From: Paractinoplanes pyxinae
GTDB taxonomy: Bacteria > Actinomycetota > Actinomycetes > Mycobacteriales > Micromonosporaceae
DNA length: 64,000 nucleotides
Assembly (NCBI RefSeq): GCF_026626335.1
Contig: NZ_JAPNTZ010000015.1
Coordinates: 124,001 to 188,000 of the forward strand
Direction of reading: 5' to 3'
The position numbers and the translations under genes are program-made. This document shows positions 1-8,901 of this stretch, piece after piece. The notes beneath the pieces are model-generated. The model worked only from the letters and a program-made list of their open reading frames with translations, did not search any database and was not told where the DNA came from. The first letter of the stretch is position 1. Each line of letters opens with the position of its first letter.

Positions 1-38
1 CCAAGATCAGCGGGAGCCCGGAGAGTGCGTGGCGACTT

Positions 39-566
39 CTAACGCAGGACTTCGCCCTCGATGACCTCACCCTCGATGGCGGCGGCCGGCGTGCGCTGGG
101 CGGGGGCGGGCTCGTCGACGATCACGTCGATCGGGTCGCCGGGGTGCACGCGGACGTGGCGGGCCCCGAACAGGTCGGACGCGGCGGCGCCACCGACGCG
201 GCGTTCGGCGTAGCGCTCCATCTGGTGCCGGGCCAGCTGGCGCCCCGGCGGCAGCAGCAGAAGCAGGCCGGCCACCGACGACACGAAGCCCGGGATCGCC
301 AGCAGCAGCGCCCCGAGCAGCCCCACGAGGCTGTTGGAGACCTCACGCCCCGGCGGGCGCCCTTCGGCGGCGGCCGCCTGGAAACGGCGCCAGCCCTTCA
401 TGCCCTCGCGGCGCAGCAGCGCCATGCCGGTGAGGCTGGCCGCGACGCCCAGCAGGACGGCCCAGAGACCGCCGATGGCGTGCACGACGGCGATGAAGAC
501 AACGATCTCGACTATGGCCAGCGCCGGCAGCACCAGCGGTAGCAGGGCAAGGCCTCGACGACGCAT
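39..566 (-). CDS. fxsA: FxsA family membrane protein
   Basis: Small inner-membrane protein of the FxsA family. The E. coli member relieves phage T7 exclusion when overproduced; its normal role is unknown. The 175-residue product has hydrophobic helices at about residues 7-29, 33-50 and 78-110, then a charged cytoplasmic tail, the usual FxsA layout. I chose the ATG at 566 because GGAGG lies 6 nt upstream. An in-frame TTG at 584 would put that ribosome-binding site inside the gene. It follows ppm1 by 49 nt on the same strand and is probably the last gene of an lnt-ppm1-fxsA unit. Confidence 0.85.
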   Translation of the reverse strand: MRRRGLALLPLVLPALAIVEIVVFIAVVHAIGGLWAVLLGVAASLTGMALLRREGMKGWRRFQAAAAEGRPPGREVSNSLVGLLGALLLAIPGFVSSVAGLLLLLPPGRQLARHQMERYAERRVGGAAASDLFGARHVRVHPGDPIDVIVDEPAPAQRTPAAAIEGEVIEGEVLR

Positions 567-615
567 GCGGTCCCTCCGTGTCAATCGACCTCAAGCATGA
601 CACGCAGCGGCCCGC

Positions 616-1404
616 TCACGGCCAGGTGGAACCCTCGGCGGCCCGCTTGCCGAACCGCTTGCGGATCACCTCGCGCCGGGCCTGCAGGCCCCACAGCGTG
701 ACCCTGAGCAGCTGTTCCTTGAAAATATTGCCGCTCATCTTGCTGACGCCGTGTTCGCGCTCGGTGAACGTGATCGGCACCTCGGCGATGCGGAACCCGG
801 CCTGGTAGGTGCGCCAGGCCAGCTCGACCTGGAAGCTGTAACCGGTCGAAGCCACCGTCTCGACGTTGATCTCGTCCAGAACGGGCATCCGGTACGCGCG
901 GTAGCCACCGGTCGCGTCCTTGAACGGCATGCGCAGCGCCATCCGGATGTAGATGTTGCCGCCGCGGGAGAGCAGCAGGCGGCGCATCGGCCAGTTCCGG
1001 ACGCTGCCGCCGGGGATGTAGCGGGTGCCGAGCACCGCGTCGGTGTCCTTGAGCGCGTCGAGCAGCTTGGGCAGCTCCTCCGGGGCGTGGGAGCCGTCGG
1101 CGTCCATCTCGACGACCGCGTCGTACCCCTTGTTCTTGGCCCAGGCGAAGCCGGCCTTGTACGCCGCGCCCAGCCCCTCTTTGCCCGCCCGGTGCAGCAC
1201 GAAGATGTGGTCGTCGGCCTCGGACAGCTCGTCGGCGATGGCGCCGGTGCCGTCGGGCGAGTTGTCGTCGGCGACGAGGATGTCGGCCTCGGGAACAGCG
1301 CGGCGCACCCGCTCGGTGATCAGGCGGATGTTGTCCGCCTCGTTGTAGGTCGGGATCACCACCAGGACCCGCCCCACCCCGGGGTAGCCTTCCGCGTCGC
1401 TCAC
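616..1404 (-). CDS. ppm1: Polyprenol monophosphomannose synthase (GT2 family)
   Basis: Transfers mannose from GDP-mannose to polyprenyl phosphate, giving the lipid donor used for lipoglycan and protein mannosylation at the membrane. The 262-residue protein is a GT2 glycosyltransferase of the dolichyl-phosphate mannose synthase type. VVIPTYNEADNI is near residue 14, DDNSPDGT follows, and the DXD-type metal motif is in VEMDADGSH. It lacks C-terminal membrane helices, like the soluble catalytic half of mycobacterial Ppm1. The GTG start overlaps the lnt stop as GTGA, so the two are translationally coupled. In mycobacteria the Lnt and Ppm domains can be one polypeptide; here they are separate genes. 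Confidence 0.92.
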   Translation of the reverse strand: MSDAEGYPGVGRVLVVIPTYNEADNIRLITERVRRAVPEADILVADDNSPDGTGAIADELSEADDHIFVLHRAGKEGLGAAYKAGFAWAKNKGYDAVVEMDADGSHAPEELPKLLDALKDTDAVLGTRYIPGGSVRNWPMRRLLLSRGGNIYIRMALRMPFKDATGGYRAYRMPVLDEINVETVASTGYSFQVELAWRTYQAGFRIAEVPITFTEREHGVSKMSGNIFKEQLLRVTLWGLQARREVIRKRFGKRAAEGSTWP

Positions 1405-2993
1405 CGTGCCTCCGCATCGTCGTTCGTCGTACGCCGGCGGCGGCGCATCGGCAGCGCGCCGGCCAGGGCGACGATCGTCAATGCGACCATCGCCATCTCG
1501 GGCCAGTGGCCCAAACGAGTCGCTAGCGTAGTCGTACCGCCCAGCCTCATGTCACGCACCATCACCGACGGCTCGTTGAACCCGCTCGAGTCGTACACCT
1601 GACCGGCCGTGCCGGTGAAGGCGGACACCCCGACCGTGGACACCATCAGCGCTTCCCGGCCGTGCTCGACGGCGCGCAGCCGCACCATCGCGAGCTGCTG
1701 ACGGGCCTCGGCCTCGTTGAAGGTGGCGTTGTTGGTCTGGACGGCGAAGACCTGCGCCCCTCCGGTGACAGTGTCGCGGACGATGTCGTCGTACGCCACT
1801 TCGAAGCAGATCACGTCGCCGACGGTCACGGCGCCGCTGTCGATGACGCCGGGGTGGTCGCCCTTCAGCATGTTGCGCACCAGGTCGACCTTGTCGGTGA
1901 CCATCCGGGCGATCGTGCGCAGCGGCACGTACTCGGCGAACGGGACCGGGTGGCGTTTCACGTACGTCTGATCGAGGTCGGGGCCGGTGCCGGGGTTCCA
2001 CAGGATGCCGGCGTTCTTGATGTCGCCCGGGTTGTCGGTGCGCAGCACGGTGCCGACCAGGATGGGCGCCTTGATCAGGTCGGCCGCCCGGGAGATCTCG
2101 GCCGCGGCGTCGGAGTTGCGCAGCGGGTCGATGTCGCTGGAGTTCTCGGGCCAGACGACCAGGGCGGGCTGCTTCTGCCGCCCGGCGGCGACCTCGCCCG
2201 CCAGCTTGAGAGTGGCGGTGACGTGGTTGTCGAGCACGGCCCGGCGCTGGGCGTTGAAGTCGAGGCCGAGGCGCGGCACGTTGCCCTGCACGATCGCCAC
2301 GGTGGCGACCTCGCCGCCGGGCCGGGCCACCGGGACCAGCAGCGGGCCGGCGATCAGGGCGGCCGCCGCCAGCGCGTAGCCCACGGTCGGGAGCAGGGGC
2401 CGCCGCGAGCGCCAGACCAGCGCGAGCAGGGCGCCCCCGGCGGCGGCGACGGCGAACGTGACCAGCGGGGCGCCGCCCCAGGCGGCCAGGCGCAGGGCGG
2501 GGCCTTCGTCCTGGCTGAAGGCGAGCCGGCCCCACGGGAAGCCGCCGAACGGGGCGCGGTCGCGGGCGGCCTCTTGCGCCACCCACAGCAGCCCGGTCAC
2601 GAGCGGCCACAGGGCGCGCCACCGGTCGAGCAGCGGCGACAGCCAGGCCGTGGCCAGCCCCAGCAGCCCGAGATAGGCGGCCTGGGCCAGCGACAGCAGC
2701 AGCCACGGCAGCCAACCGGCGGCGAACGTCGTCCACCACAGCAGCGGCAGGAACAGCACGAGCCCGGCAATGAAGCCGAGCCCGAACGCCCGGCGCAGGC
2801 GCCGGCGATGGGTGGCCCCCGCGAGCAGGGCCACACCGACCGGGGAGAGCCACCACAGACCGTACGGCGGGAGGGCGAGCAGCAGGGCCAGGCCGGCCAG
2901 CACGGCCATCGGCAGCGCGAACCGGCGGCGGACCGGCCGGTGCCCCGAGGCGTGCGCCGTGACCTGCGGCGCAGCGGGGGGCTGCAACGTCAT
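1401..2993 (-). CDS. lnt: Apolipoprotein N-acyltransferase
   Basis: Adds the third acyl chain to the N-terminal cysteine of lipoproteins at the outer face of the membrane. About 530 residues: an N-terminal block of hydrophobic helices, then a nitrilase-like domain with the expected Glu-Lys-Cys triad in VVWPENSSD, YVKRHPVPFAEYVPLR and VICFEVAYDD, and a last membrane helix near the C-terminus. I chose the ATG at 2993, which gives a short polar N-terminus before the first helix. The frame stays open upstream to 3182, but that extension is Arg/Pro-rich and unlike the family. No ideal ribosome-binding site is visible, so the start is uncertain. It overlaps ppm1 by 4 nt. Confidence 0.88.
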   Translation of the reverse strand: MTLQPPAAPQVTAHASGHRPVRRRFALPMAVLAGLALLLALPPYGLWWLSPVGVALLAGATHRRRLRRAFGLGFIAGLVLFLPLLWWTTFAAGWLPWLLLSLAQAAYLGLLGLATAWLSPLLDRWRALWPLVTGLLWVAQEAARDRAPFGGFPWGRLAFSQDEGPALRLAAWGGAPLVTFAVAAAGGALLALVWRSRRPLLPTVGYALAAAALIAGPLLVPVARPGGEVATVAIVQGNVPRLGLDFNAQRRAVLDNHVTATLKLAGEVAAGRQKQPALVVWPENSSDIDPLRNSDAAAEISRAADLIKAPILVGTVLRTDNPGDIKNAGILWNPGTGPDLDQTYVKRHPVPFAEYVPLRTIARMVTDKVDLVRNMLKGDHPGVIDSGAVTVGDVICFEVAYDDIVRDTVTGGAQVFAVQTNNATFNEAEARQQLAMVRLRAVEHGREALMVSTVGVSAFTGTAGQVYDSSGFNEPSVMVRDMRLGGTTTLATRLGHWPEMAMVALTIVALAGALPMRRRRRTTNDDAEAR

Positions 2994-3478
2994 CTCCACC
3001 CGCGAGAGGCTACTCCGCGCCGCCTGAGCGGAAACGGACAGTCGGGGCGGGCGCGAGCATCGATAAGGGAACAATAGAAGGAAGAAGCGCGGCCCCGCCC
3101 CGGGACCGCGCCTCATGTGCACCAAAACCCCGGGCACGGCCGATGGACCGCCGGAGGTTCGCGAACGCCTTCGGACCGGCATGCTCCGCGCCGGCTGCGC
3201 GGGTCAGGCCGTTGTCTACTGGCGCCCTTTCCCCCCTGCGGACCACCACGGATGTGATCTCTCCGCGTCGCCCCGCCGACCCCCGCCCCCTGGACCTGGC
3301 TGAACGCGCGACCCCTGCGAGGACTGCGGCCAGTGGGCGTGGGAACGAAGCGAACAGCATCGCTCCCGTGCTCAGGATTCGACGACGGTACGTCCGTCCC
3401 CCGCGGTCCTGTCAACCGCCGTCCCCGCACTCGGGCGTGTCGCGTTCCTCGGCGTGTCATGTCGCGTACCCGTTCGGG
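2994..3478. other. Intergenic gap between lnt and the kam operon
   Basis: About 485 nt without a convincing gene. Open frames on both strands have Arg/Ser-rich translations resembling no family and show no ribosome-binding site. The only structure I see is the hairpin at 3087-3111. The lnt promoter must lie here or further upstream. Confidence 0.5.
3087..3111 (-). terminator. Candidate hairpin terminator of the kam operon
   Basis: GCGCGG at 3087-3092 pairs with CCGCGC at 3106-3111, and an inner CCC/GGG extends the stem. Read on the minus strand the hairpin is followed by a pyrimidine-rich run (cttcttccttct). This suits an intrinsic terminator for leftward transcription, although it lies about 370 nt past the last kam-operon stop codon. 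Confidence 0.4.
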
Positions 3479-4729
3479 CTACAGGCTGTTCACCAGGGCC
3501 ACCGCGGCGTCACGGTGATCGATCGACAACAGGCCGGCGGCGGCCAGGACGTACTGCTCGTCGACGACTGTCCGGGCGCGGGCCGGCGCGGCCCAGCCGC
3601 CTGACTGGTCAGACAGCACCGCGTCCAGCACAAACGCGCCGCCGCCGTGCCGCAGCACGCCACCCGAACCGACCACCAGACGGACGTCGCGCAGGTCCCG
3701 CCCGCCCGCCCGGGGCTGACCAGGACCGGACGAGTGGCCGCGCGCGTGCCGCCGCAGCGCCACCGTGGCGGCCGCCGCAGCTAACTCATTGTCACTCGAT
3801 AGGAGTCCGGATTCCGGCAGTGCCAACTTCTCGGCGACCGCGGCCGCGCGCGTGCCGTCGGCACTCACCGCGACGCCGAGATCACCCTCCACAGTTCTCG
3901 ACCGCCACAGCGTGCCGGCGACGTCGCGCCGCGGCCCGGATTCGCTCTCGGCATCGGGCACCAGAGCCGAGTAGACGTCAGTGGTGGCCCCGCCCACGTC
4001 GACCACCAGGACACCCGTTCCCGTGCTGTCAGCGAGCAGTTCAACGCCCGCCAGCACGGCATCGGGAGTGGCCGCGCGGACCAGCGACGCGAACCGCGGG
4101 CCCTTCGACAGCCGCTTGCCGCCGATCACGTGCCGCAGGAACACCTCGCGGATGGCCGCCCGGGCCGGGGCCGGATCAAGCACGCCGATCTTCGGAAGAA
4201 CGTTGCCCGTCACGGTCACCGGAACCCGGCGTTCGGTCAAGATCTCTTCAGCGACCGAACGTACGTCGGCATTGCCGGCCACCACGACCGGGACCCGCAT
4301 CCGTGAGGTGCCGAGCCGCCGCGCGTTGTGCAGCAGCACCTCGCCGTCCCCGCCGTCCGTGCCGCCGACGAGCAGGATCACATCCGGCCGGGACTCCCGC
4401 AGCGCCGTCACCGCCCGCCCGTCGAGCGGCCCGGCCGCCACGTGCACGACGCGGGCGCCCGCCGACAGCCCGACCCGGTGCCCGGCCTCGGCGGTGACCA
4501 GCGACTCGTACCCCACGACGGCGAGCCGCAGCCCACCGCCGGCCGACGAGCAGACGTACAGCGAGTCGCCCCCGCCGACGGCCGCGACCGCCTGATCCAG
4601 CCCGGTCAGCACGTCACCGCCGCTGGTGGTCGGCACCTCCGCCCGCCGCACCAGGCTCCCCGCCTCCAGGTCGACCAGGGCGGCTTTCGTGTACGTGGAC
4701 CCGACGTCGACGCAGACGGCAGTGCTCAC
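3479..4729 (-). CDS. MutL-like ASKHA ATPase, putative aminomutase reactivase
   Basis: 416-residue member of the MutL family found beside glutamate mutase and the lysine/ornithine aminomutases. These ASKHA-fold proteins are thought to help replace inactivated cobalamin in B12-dependent mutases. DVGSTYTKAALVD at residues 8-20 is the first phosphate-binding loop, VVDVGGATTDVYSA in mid-protein is the second, and LLVGGTDGGDGE lies between. It is the last gene of the leftward lysine operon. Its GTG start overlaps the kal stop as GTGA, which argues that it serves KamDE. This is not the DNA mismatch-repair MutL. The exact partner is inferred from context. Confidence 0.85.
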   Translation of the reverse strand: MSTAVCVDVGSTYTKAALVDLEAGSLVRRAEVPTTSGGDVLTGLDQAVAAVGGGDSLYVCSSAGGGLRLAVVGYESLVTAEAGHRVGLSAGARVVHVAAGPLDGRAVTALRESRPDVILLVGGTDGGDGEVLLHNARRLGTSRMRVPVVVAGNADVRSVAEEILTERRVPVTVTGNVLPKIGVLDPAPARAAIREVFLRHVIGGKRLSKGPRFASLVRAATPDAVLAGVELLADSTGTGVLVVDVGGATTDVYSALVPDAESESGPRRDVAGTLWRSRTVEGDLGVAVSADGTRAAAVAEKLALPESGLLSSDNELAAAAATVALRRHARGHSSGPGQPRAGGRDLRDVRLVVGSGGVLRHGGGAFVLDAVLSDQSGGWAAPARARTVVDEQYVLAAAGLLSIDHRDAAVALVNSL

Positions 4730-5091
4730 GCCTTAGGCGGCACGACGACCGTGCCCGTTGCGGTCACCGCGACAATCGGCTCGTCCAATACGGAAGCGGC
4801 CGACCCGCCCGTCCCCCGGCACACGACCCGCGACTCGAAGGCGATCGTCCGCGACCGGGTGCCCATCCGGGTCACCGTGCCCACGATCTCGAGCACGTCC
4901 CCGGCCTGGATCGGGGCCTTGAACTGCACGTCGTCGTACGAGGCGAACAGCCCCTCGTCCCCGTCGAGCCGGATGCAGACCTCGGTGGCCACATCCCCGA
5001 ACAACCCGAGCGAGTAGGCCCCGTCGACCAGGTTGCCCGCGTAGTGGGCGTGCGCGTACGGGACATAGCGGCGGTGAGTGACCGTGATCAA
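4726..5091 (-). CDS. kal: 3-aminobutyryl-CoA ammonia-lyase (hotdog fold)
   Basis: 121-residue hotdog-fold protein of the Kal type. Kal removes ammonia from L-3-aminobutyryl-CoA to give crotonyl-CoA, a late step of lysine degradation through 3,5-diaminohexanoate. The N-terminal segment YVPYAHAHYAGNLVDGAY and the later VQFKAPIQAGDVLEI are typical of hotdog acyl-CoA enzymes. The start is TTG at 5091 with GGGAG about 8 nt upstream, inside the end of kamE, and TTGA overlaps the kamE stop. Without its neighbours I would call it only a MaoC/thioesterase-like protein, so the specific activity rests partly on the operon. Confidence 0.8.
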   Translation of the reverse strand: MITVTHRRYVPYAHAHYAGNLVDGAYSLGLFGDVATEVCIRLDGDEGLFASYDDVQFKAPIQAGDVLEIVGTVTRMGTRSRTIAFESRVVCRGTGGSAASVLDEPIVAVTATGTVVVPPKA

Positions 5092-5822
5092 GAAGAGCTC
5101 CCTGTCAGGGCGTGGACGAGGTACGAGGCGACTTCGCGCGGGGTCGTGCCCCGGCTGAAGATCCGGTCGACGCCGAGCTCGCCGGCCATCAGCTCGTCGA
5201 ACCGCGGGCCCCCGACGATCAGAAGCGGTCGCTTGCCCGTCGGCAGCGCCTCGCGGAAGGCGGCCGACATGGCCCGCGTGTTCTGCAGGTGGGCGTCGCG
5301 CTGGGTGACGACCTGCGACACGAGCACGGCGTCGGCCTTGCGTTCGCGGGCCGTCTCGACCAGATCCGGCACCGACACCTGGGCGCCCATGTTCGTCACC
5401 GACAGCTCGCTGTAGTACTCGAGTCCCTTCTCCCCCGCGATGCCCTTGAGGTTGAGGATGGCGTCGATGCCGACCGTGTGGGCGTCGGTGCCGATGCAGG
5501 CGCCGACCACGTTGAGCCGCCGCCGCAGCCGGCGCTTGATGGTCGCGTTGACCTCTTTGGCGCTCAGCAGCGGGTAGTCGCGCTCGACCACCTGCACCTT
5601 GTCCGTGTCCACGAGATGGCTGACCTTGCCGTAGACCACGAAGAAGGTGAACCCGTCCCCCATCGGCTTGGCGTGCACGAGCAGCGCCGGGTCCATGCCC
5701 ATCTTGTTGGCCAGCTGGATCGCCGCGCCCTCGGCGCGCTTGTCGTGCGGGATCGGCAGCGTGAACGACAACTGCACCATCCCGTCCCCGGTGGTGTCCC
5801 CGTAGGGCCGGACGATGGTCAT
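5088..5822 (-). CDS. kamE: Lysine 5,6-aminomutase, B12-binding beta subunit
   Basis: Beta subunit of adenosylcobalamin/PLP-dependent lysine 5,6-aminomutase, which converts beta-lysine to 3,5-diaminohexanoate. The 244-residue protein has an N-terminal dimerisation region (about 1-100) and a C-terminal Rossmann-like cobalamin domain. The B12 base-off motif DAHTVGID supplies His115, and Lys126 in LNLKG lies exactly 11 residues later, the spacing of the cobalamin His and PLP Lys in the clostridial enzyme. LLIVGGPRF near the C-terminus fits the B12 fold. The ATG overlaps the kamD stop as ATGA. All residues needed for catalysis that I can recognise are intact. Confidence 0.92.
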   Translation of the reverse strand: MTIVRPYGDTTGDGMVQLSFTLPIPHDKRAEGAAIQLANKMGMDPALLVHAKPMGDGFTFFVVYGKVSHLVDTDKVQVVERDYPLLSAKEVNATIKRRLRRRLNVVGACIGTDAHTVGIDAILNLKGIAGEKGLEYYSELSVTNMGAQVSVPDLVETARERKADAVLVSQVVTQRDAHLQNTRAMSAAFREALPTGKRPLLIVGGPRFDELMAGELGVDRIFSRGTTPREVASYLVHALTGSSS

Positions 5823-7381
5823 GCTTCGCCCTCCAGCGCGAGAGTGACGGGGTTGTAGTAGTCGTCCTCGTGGCGGGCGACGCCGTCGAGGCCCTTGCCC
5901 CGGTCGGCCGGCCGTTTCATGATCCCGAACGTGCCTTCGGCGATCGCATCCAGAAGAGACTGATCAACGATCTTGCCGAGAAGAGAAACGGCCTCGTCCA
6001 GCACGGAGTGAGCGCGCTGCTGGATGAAACCGCCGGGCGCCGGTACGAAGTCCTCGTGCAGCTTGCCGGCGCCGGTGAGCACATAGCGCACGTTCTGCAG
6101 GGCGATGTCGCGGTCGGACAGCCACGGCGTCACCACCGCTTCGGTCATCATGCCGACGAGCAGGATCCCCTGGCCGGTCAGCGCGCCGACCAGGTTGAAG
6201 AAGCCGTCGAGCAGGTTGCCGCGGAAGACGTCGCCGGTCATGTGCTTGGTCGGCGGCATCCACTTGAGCGGCGCGTCCGGGAAGAGCTCGCGGGCCAGCA
6301 GGGCGTGGGCCAGCTCGAGGCGGAACGACTCCGGCAGCTCGGGGTTGATCTCGAAGGCGTGGCCGAGGCCGAGCTGCCAGTCCTCGAGGCCGGCCTCGTG
6401 GGCGAAGAACTCGTTGAGCAGCTGCGAGACCGTCACCGTGTGGGCCGCTTCGACGGCGTCGGCCGTGGTCAGGTAGTTGTCCTCGCCGGTGTTGATGATG
6501 ATGCCGGCGCGGGCGTGGACCTGGCGGCTGAAGCGCTGGTCGACGAAGGTGCGGATGGGGTTGATGTCGCGGAACAGGATGCCGTACATGCTGTCGTTGA
6601 GCATCATGTCGAGGCGTTCCATCCCGGCCAGCGCCGCGATCTCGGGCATGCAGAGCCCGGACGCGTAGTTGGTCAGACGTACGTACCGGCCCAGCTCTTT
6701 CGACGTCTCGTCCAGCGCGGCCCGCATCAGGCGGAAGTTCTCCTGCGTGGCGTACGTGCCGGCGAAGCCCTCGCGGGTGGCGCCCTCGGGCACGTAGTCG
6801 AGCAGGGACTGGCCGGTGGAGCGGATCACCGCGATCACGTCGGCGCCGGCCCGCGCGGCCGCCTGCGCCTGCGGGATGTCCTCGTAGATGTCGCCGGTGG
6901 CCACGATCAGATAGATCCAGGGCCGCTGCTTCGGGTCGCCGAGCCGCTTGATCAGCCGGTCGCGTTCCCGGCGCCGCTGGTCGACGATCTTGAGGCCGCC
7001 GTTGGTCCGGGCCCGCGCGGCGCGACGAGCAGCCGACAATTCGGACTTCGACGTGGGTACGTCGAACCGGACCGCGCCGGCGGCGGCCTTCTGGGCCAGG
7101 ACGGTGATGTCGTCGACCCCGGTGCTCCGCATGGCGTGGAACACCGGGACCGCGACGCCGTGCCCCAGCCCCACGTCGGCCCGCACGGCGTCGACGAGCC
7201 GGTTCACCCAGGGGATGCCGTCCGAGTCGGCGCCGTGCACGCCGGCCAGCCGCAGCACCGCCCGCTCCACCGACACGGTGGTGTGCGAGCGGGCCAGGTC
7301 GACCACGGGCTGCCCCGCCTTCGCGGCGAGCCGGCGCGCCGTGCGCACCACCCGCGGGTCCAGATCAAGCTTGGACGCCAC
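5819..7381 (-). CDS. kamD: Lysine 5,6-aminomutase, alpha subunit
   Basis: 520-residue alpha subunit, a TIM-barrel protein that with KamE forms the adenosylcobalamin/PLP-dependent enzyme moving the terminal amino group of beta-lysine. Length and motifs (WIYLIVATGDIYEDIPQ, TNYASGLCMPEIAALAG, TGEDNYLTTADAVEAAHTV, PPTKHMTGDVFRGN) are those of the family. The start is GTG at 7381, preceded by AGGAGCAGGGG. It lies 15 nt after the amidohydrolase and overlaps kamE by 4 nt, so it is tightly co-transcribed. Confidence 0.93.
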   Translation of the reverse strand: MASKLDLDPRVVRTARRLAAKAGQPVVDLARSHTTVSVERAVLRLAGVHGADSDGIPWVNRLVDAVRADVGLGHGVAVPVFHAMRSTGVDDITVLAQKAAAGAVRFDVPTSKSELSAARRAARARTNGGLKIVDQRRRERDRLIKRLGDPKQRPWIYLIVATGDIYEDIPQAQAAARAGADVIAVIRSTGQSLLDYVPEGATREGFAGTYATQENFRLMRAALDETSKELGRYVRLTNYASGLCMPEIAALAGMERLDMMLNDSMYGILFRDINPIRTFVDQRFSRQVHARAGIIINTGEDNYLTTADAVEAAHTVTVSQLLNEFFAHEAGLEDWQLGLGHAFEINPELPESFRLELAHALLARELFPDAPLKWMPPTKHMTGDVFRGNLLDGFFNLVGALTGQGILLVGMMTEAVVTPWLSDRDIALQNVRYVLTGAGKLHEDFVPAPGGFIQQRAHSVLDEAVSLLGKIVDQSLLDAIAEGTFGIMKRPADRGKGLDGVARHEDDYYNPVTLALEGEA

Positions 7382-7396
7382 CCCTGCTCCTGTTCG

Positions 7397-8896
7397 TCAG
7401 ACTTCGTGGATCGTGTCGCCGTGCAAGACGGTGCGACGGCACACCGGGGCGCCGCCTTCCAGGTCGGGCAGGCCCTCGCGTACGCCGGAAGTCGTCTCCC
7501 AGACGGCGAAGGTGGCCGACTGACCGGGCGCCAGCACGCCCGCGTCGCCGACCCCGGCCGCCCGCCAGCCGCCCCGGGTCGAGGCCGCGAAGGCCGCCCG
7601 TACGCTCATCCGGTACACCGGGTTGCGCGGGGTCGCGGCCGCCAGCACCACCGCCCACGGGTCGAGCGCGGTCACCGGCGAGTCCGACCCGAAGGCCAGC
7701 TGCACACCGGTCGCGTGCATCGCCCCGATCGGGTTGGACGCCATCGCCCGCTCGACCCCGAGCCGCTGCGCGTACATGCGGTCGGGCCCGCCCCACAAAG
7801 CGTCGAAGACCGGCTGCACCGAGGCGATCACGCCGAACTCGACCATCCGGGCGATCATCGGCTTGTCGATCAGCTCGACGTGCTCGACCCGATGGTGCCC
7901 CTCGCGGACGGCGTCGACCCCGACCGAGCGGGCGGCCAGCGCGAACCCCTCGAGGACGGTCTCGATCGCGGCGTCGCCGATGGCGTGGAAGCCGCCCTGC
8001 ACGCCGACCGTGATGCAGTCGAGCAGGTGTTCGGCGGCCTGCTCGGCGGTCACGAAGGCCTCCCCGCAGCCGCCGTGCCCGTCCAGGAAGGGCTGCCGGA
8101 CGGAAGCCGTGCGCGAGCCGAGGGCACCGTCCGCGTACAGGTCGCCCGCCGCGCCGACCGCGCCCAGTTCCTTGGCCTTCAGCGCGCCGCCCAGCTCGCC
8201 CCAGTAGCCGAACACCTGCGGCAGTCCCTGGCCGCTGAGCGCGAGCACCGAGGTGAAGTCGGCCTCGCTCGACGTGCCGGGGCCACCGCACTCGTGCACG
8301 GCGGCGATGCCGAGCGAGGCGGCCTTGGCCAGGGCGGCCCGCTGCGCCGTGGTCCGCTGCGCGCTGGTCAGGTGGTTGAGGGCGATTGCCCGTACGGCGT
8401 GATGCTCGCCCTCTTTGACCAGGGCTTCACCCATGGGCAGCTCCGCGGCGGCCAGCAGGGCGGTCGACGCCAGGGCCGAGTGCACCGAGGCCTGGGAGAG
8501 GTAGACCCGGCGCCCGCCGGCGGCCCGGTCGAGTTCGGCCGCGGTGGGCACAGCCTGGTCGGCCCAGGTCGACTCGTCCCAGCCGTGGCCGTGCACGACG
8601 CCGTCGGCCGGGCGGGTGGCGGCGAACTTCTCGACCGCGGTCAGCAGCTCGCCCGACGACCGTACGGAGGAAAGATCGAGACCGTCGACGGCCAGGCCGG
8701 TGTCGGTGGCGTGCAGGTGGGCGTCGACGAAGGCCGGGGTGACCAGGCCGTTCTCGAGGTCGACGGTGCGGTCGGCGCTGGGCGCGCCGGACGCGTCGCC
8801 GAGCCAGGCGATCTTGCCGTCGCGGACCAGCATGGCGGTGGCCCGCGGGTCGGCGGCGGAGTAGAAGCGGCCTCGGGTGTACAGGACCTCAGTCAT
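7397..8896 (-). CDS. YtcJ-like metal-dependent amidohydrolase
   Basis: 499-residue protein of the amidohydrolase-3/YtcJ family, a metal-dependent TIM-barrel hydrolase. PAFVDAHLHATDTG near residue 56 holds the HxH metal motif, GFHAIGDAAIETVLEGF a later conserved His, HHRVEHVELID the next, and LAFGSDSPVTALDPW the Asp near the C-terminus. The substrate cannot be told from sequence. It is embedded in the lysine operon (5 nt after kdd, 15 nt before kamD), so it may hydrolyse an N-acylated or cyclised amine or lactam of the pathway. That is inference. The ATG start has only a weak ribosome-binding site. Confidence 0.85.
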   Translation of the reverse strand: MTEVLYTRGRFYSAADPRATAMLVRDGKIAWLGDASGAPSADRTVDLENGLVTPAFVDAHLHATDTGLAVDGLDLSSVRSSGELLTAVEKFAATRPADGVVHGHGWDESTWADQAVPTAAELDRAAGGRRVYLSQASVHSALASTALLAAAELPMGEALVKEGEHHAVRAIALNHLTSAQRTTAQRAALAKAASLGIAAVHECGGPGTSSEADFTSVLALSGQGLPQVFGYWGELGGALKAKELGAVGAAGDLYADGALGSRTASVRQPFLDGHGGCGEAFVTAEQAAEHLLDCITVGVQGGFHAIGDAAIETVLEGFALAARSVGVDAVREGHHRVEHVELIDKPMIARMVEFGVIASVQPVFDALWGGPDRMYAQRLGVERAMASNPIGAMHATGVQLAFGSDSPVTALDPWAVVLAAATPRNPVYRMSVRAAFAASTRGGWRAAGVGDAGVLAPGQSATFAVWETTSGVREGLPDLEGGAPVCRRTVLHGDTIHEV

Positions 8897-8901
8897 GAAC
8901 G

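Noticed and set aside
2994..3478. Small genes in the lnt-kam gap
   Set aside because: Translations are Arg/Ser/Pro-rich on both strands with no ribosome-binding site, family or hydrophobic pattern.
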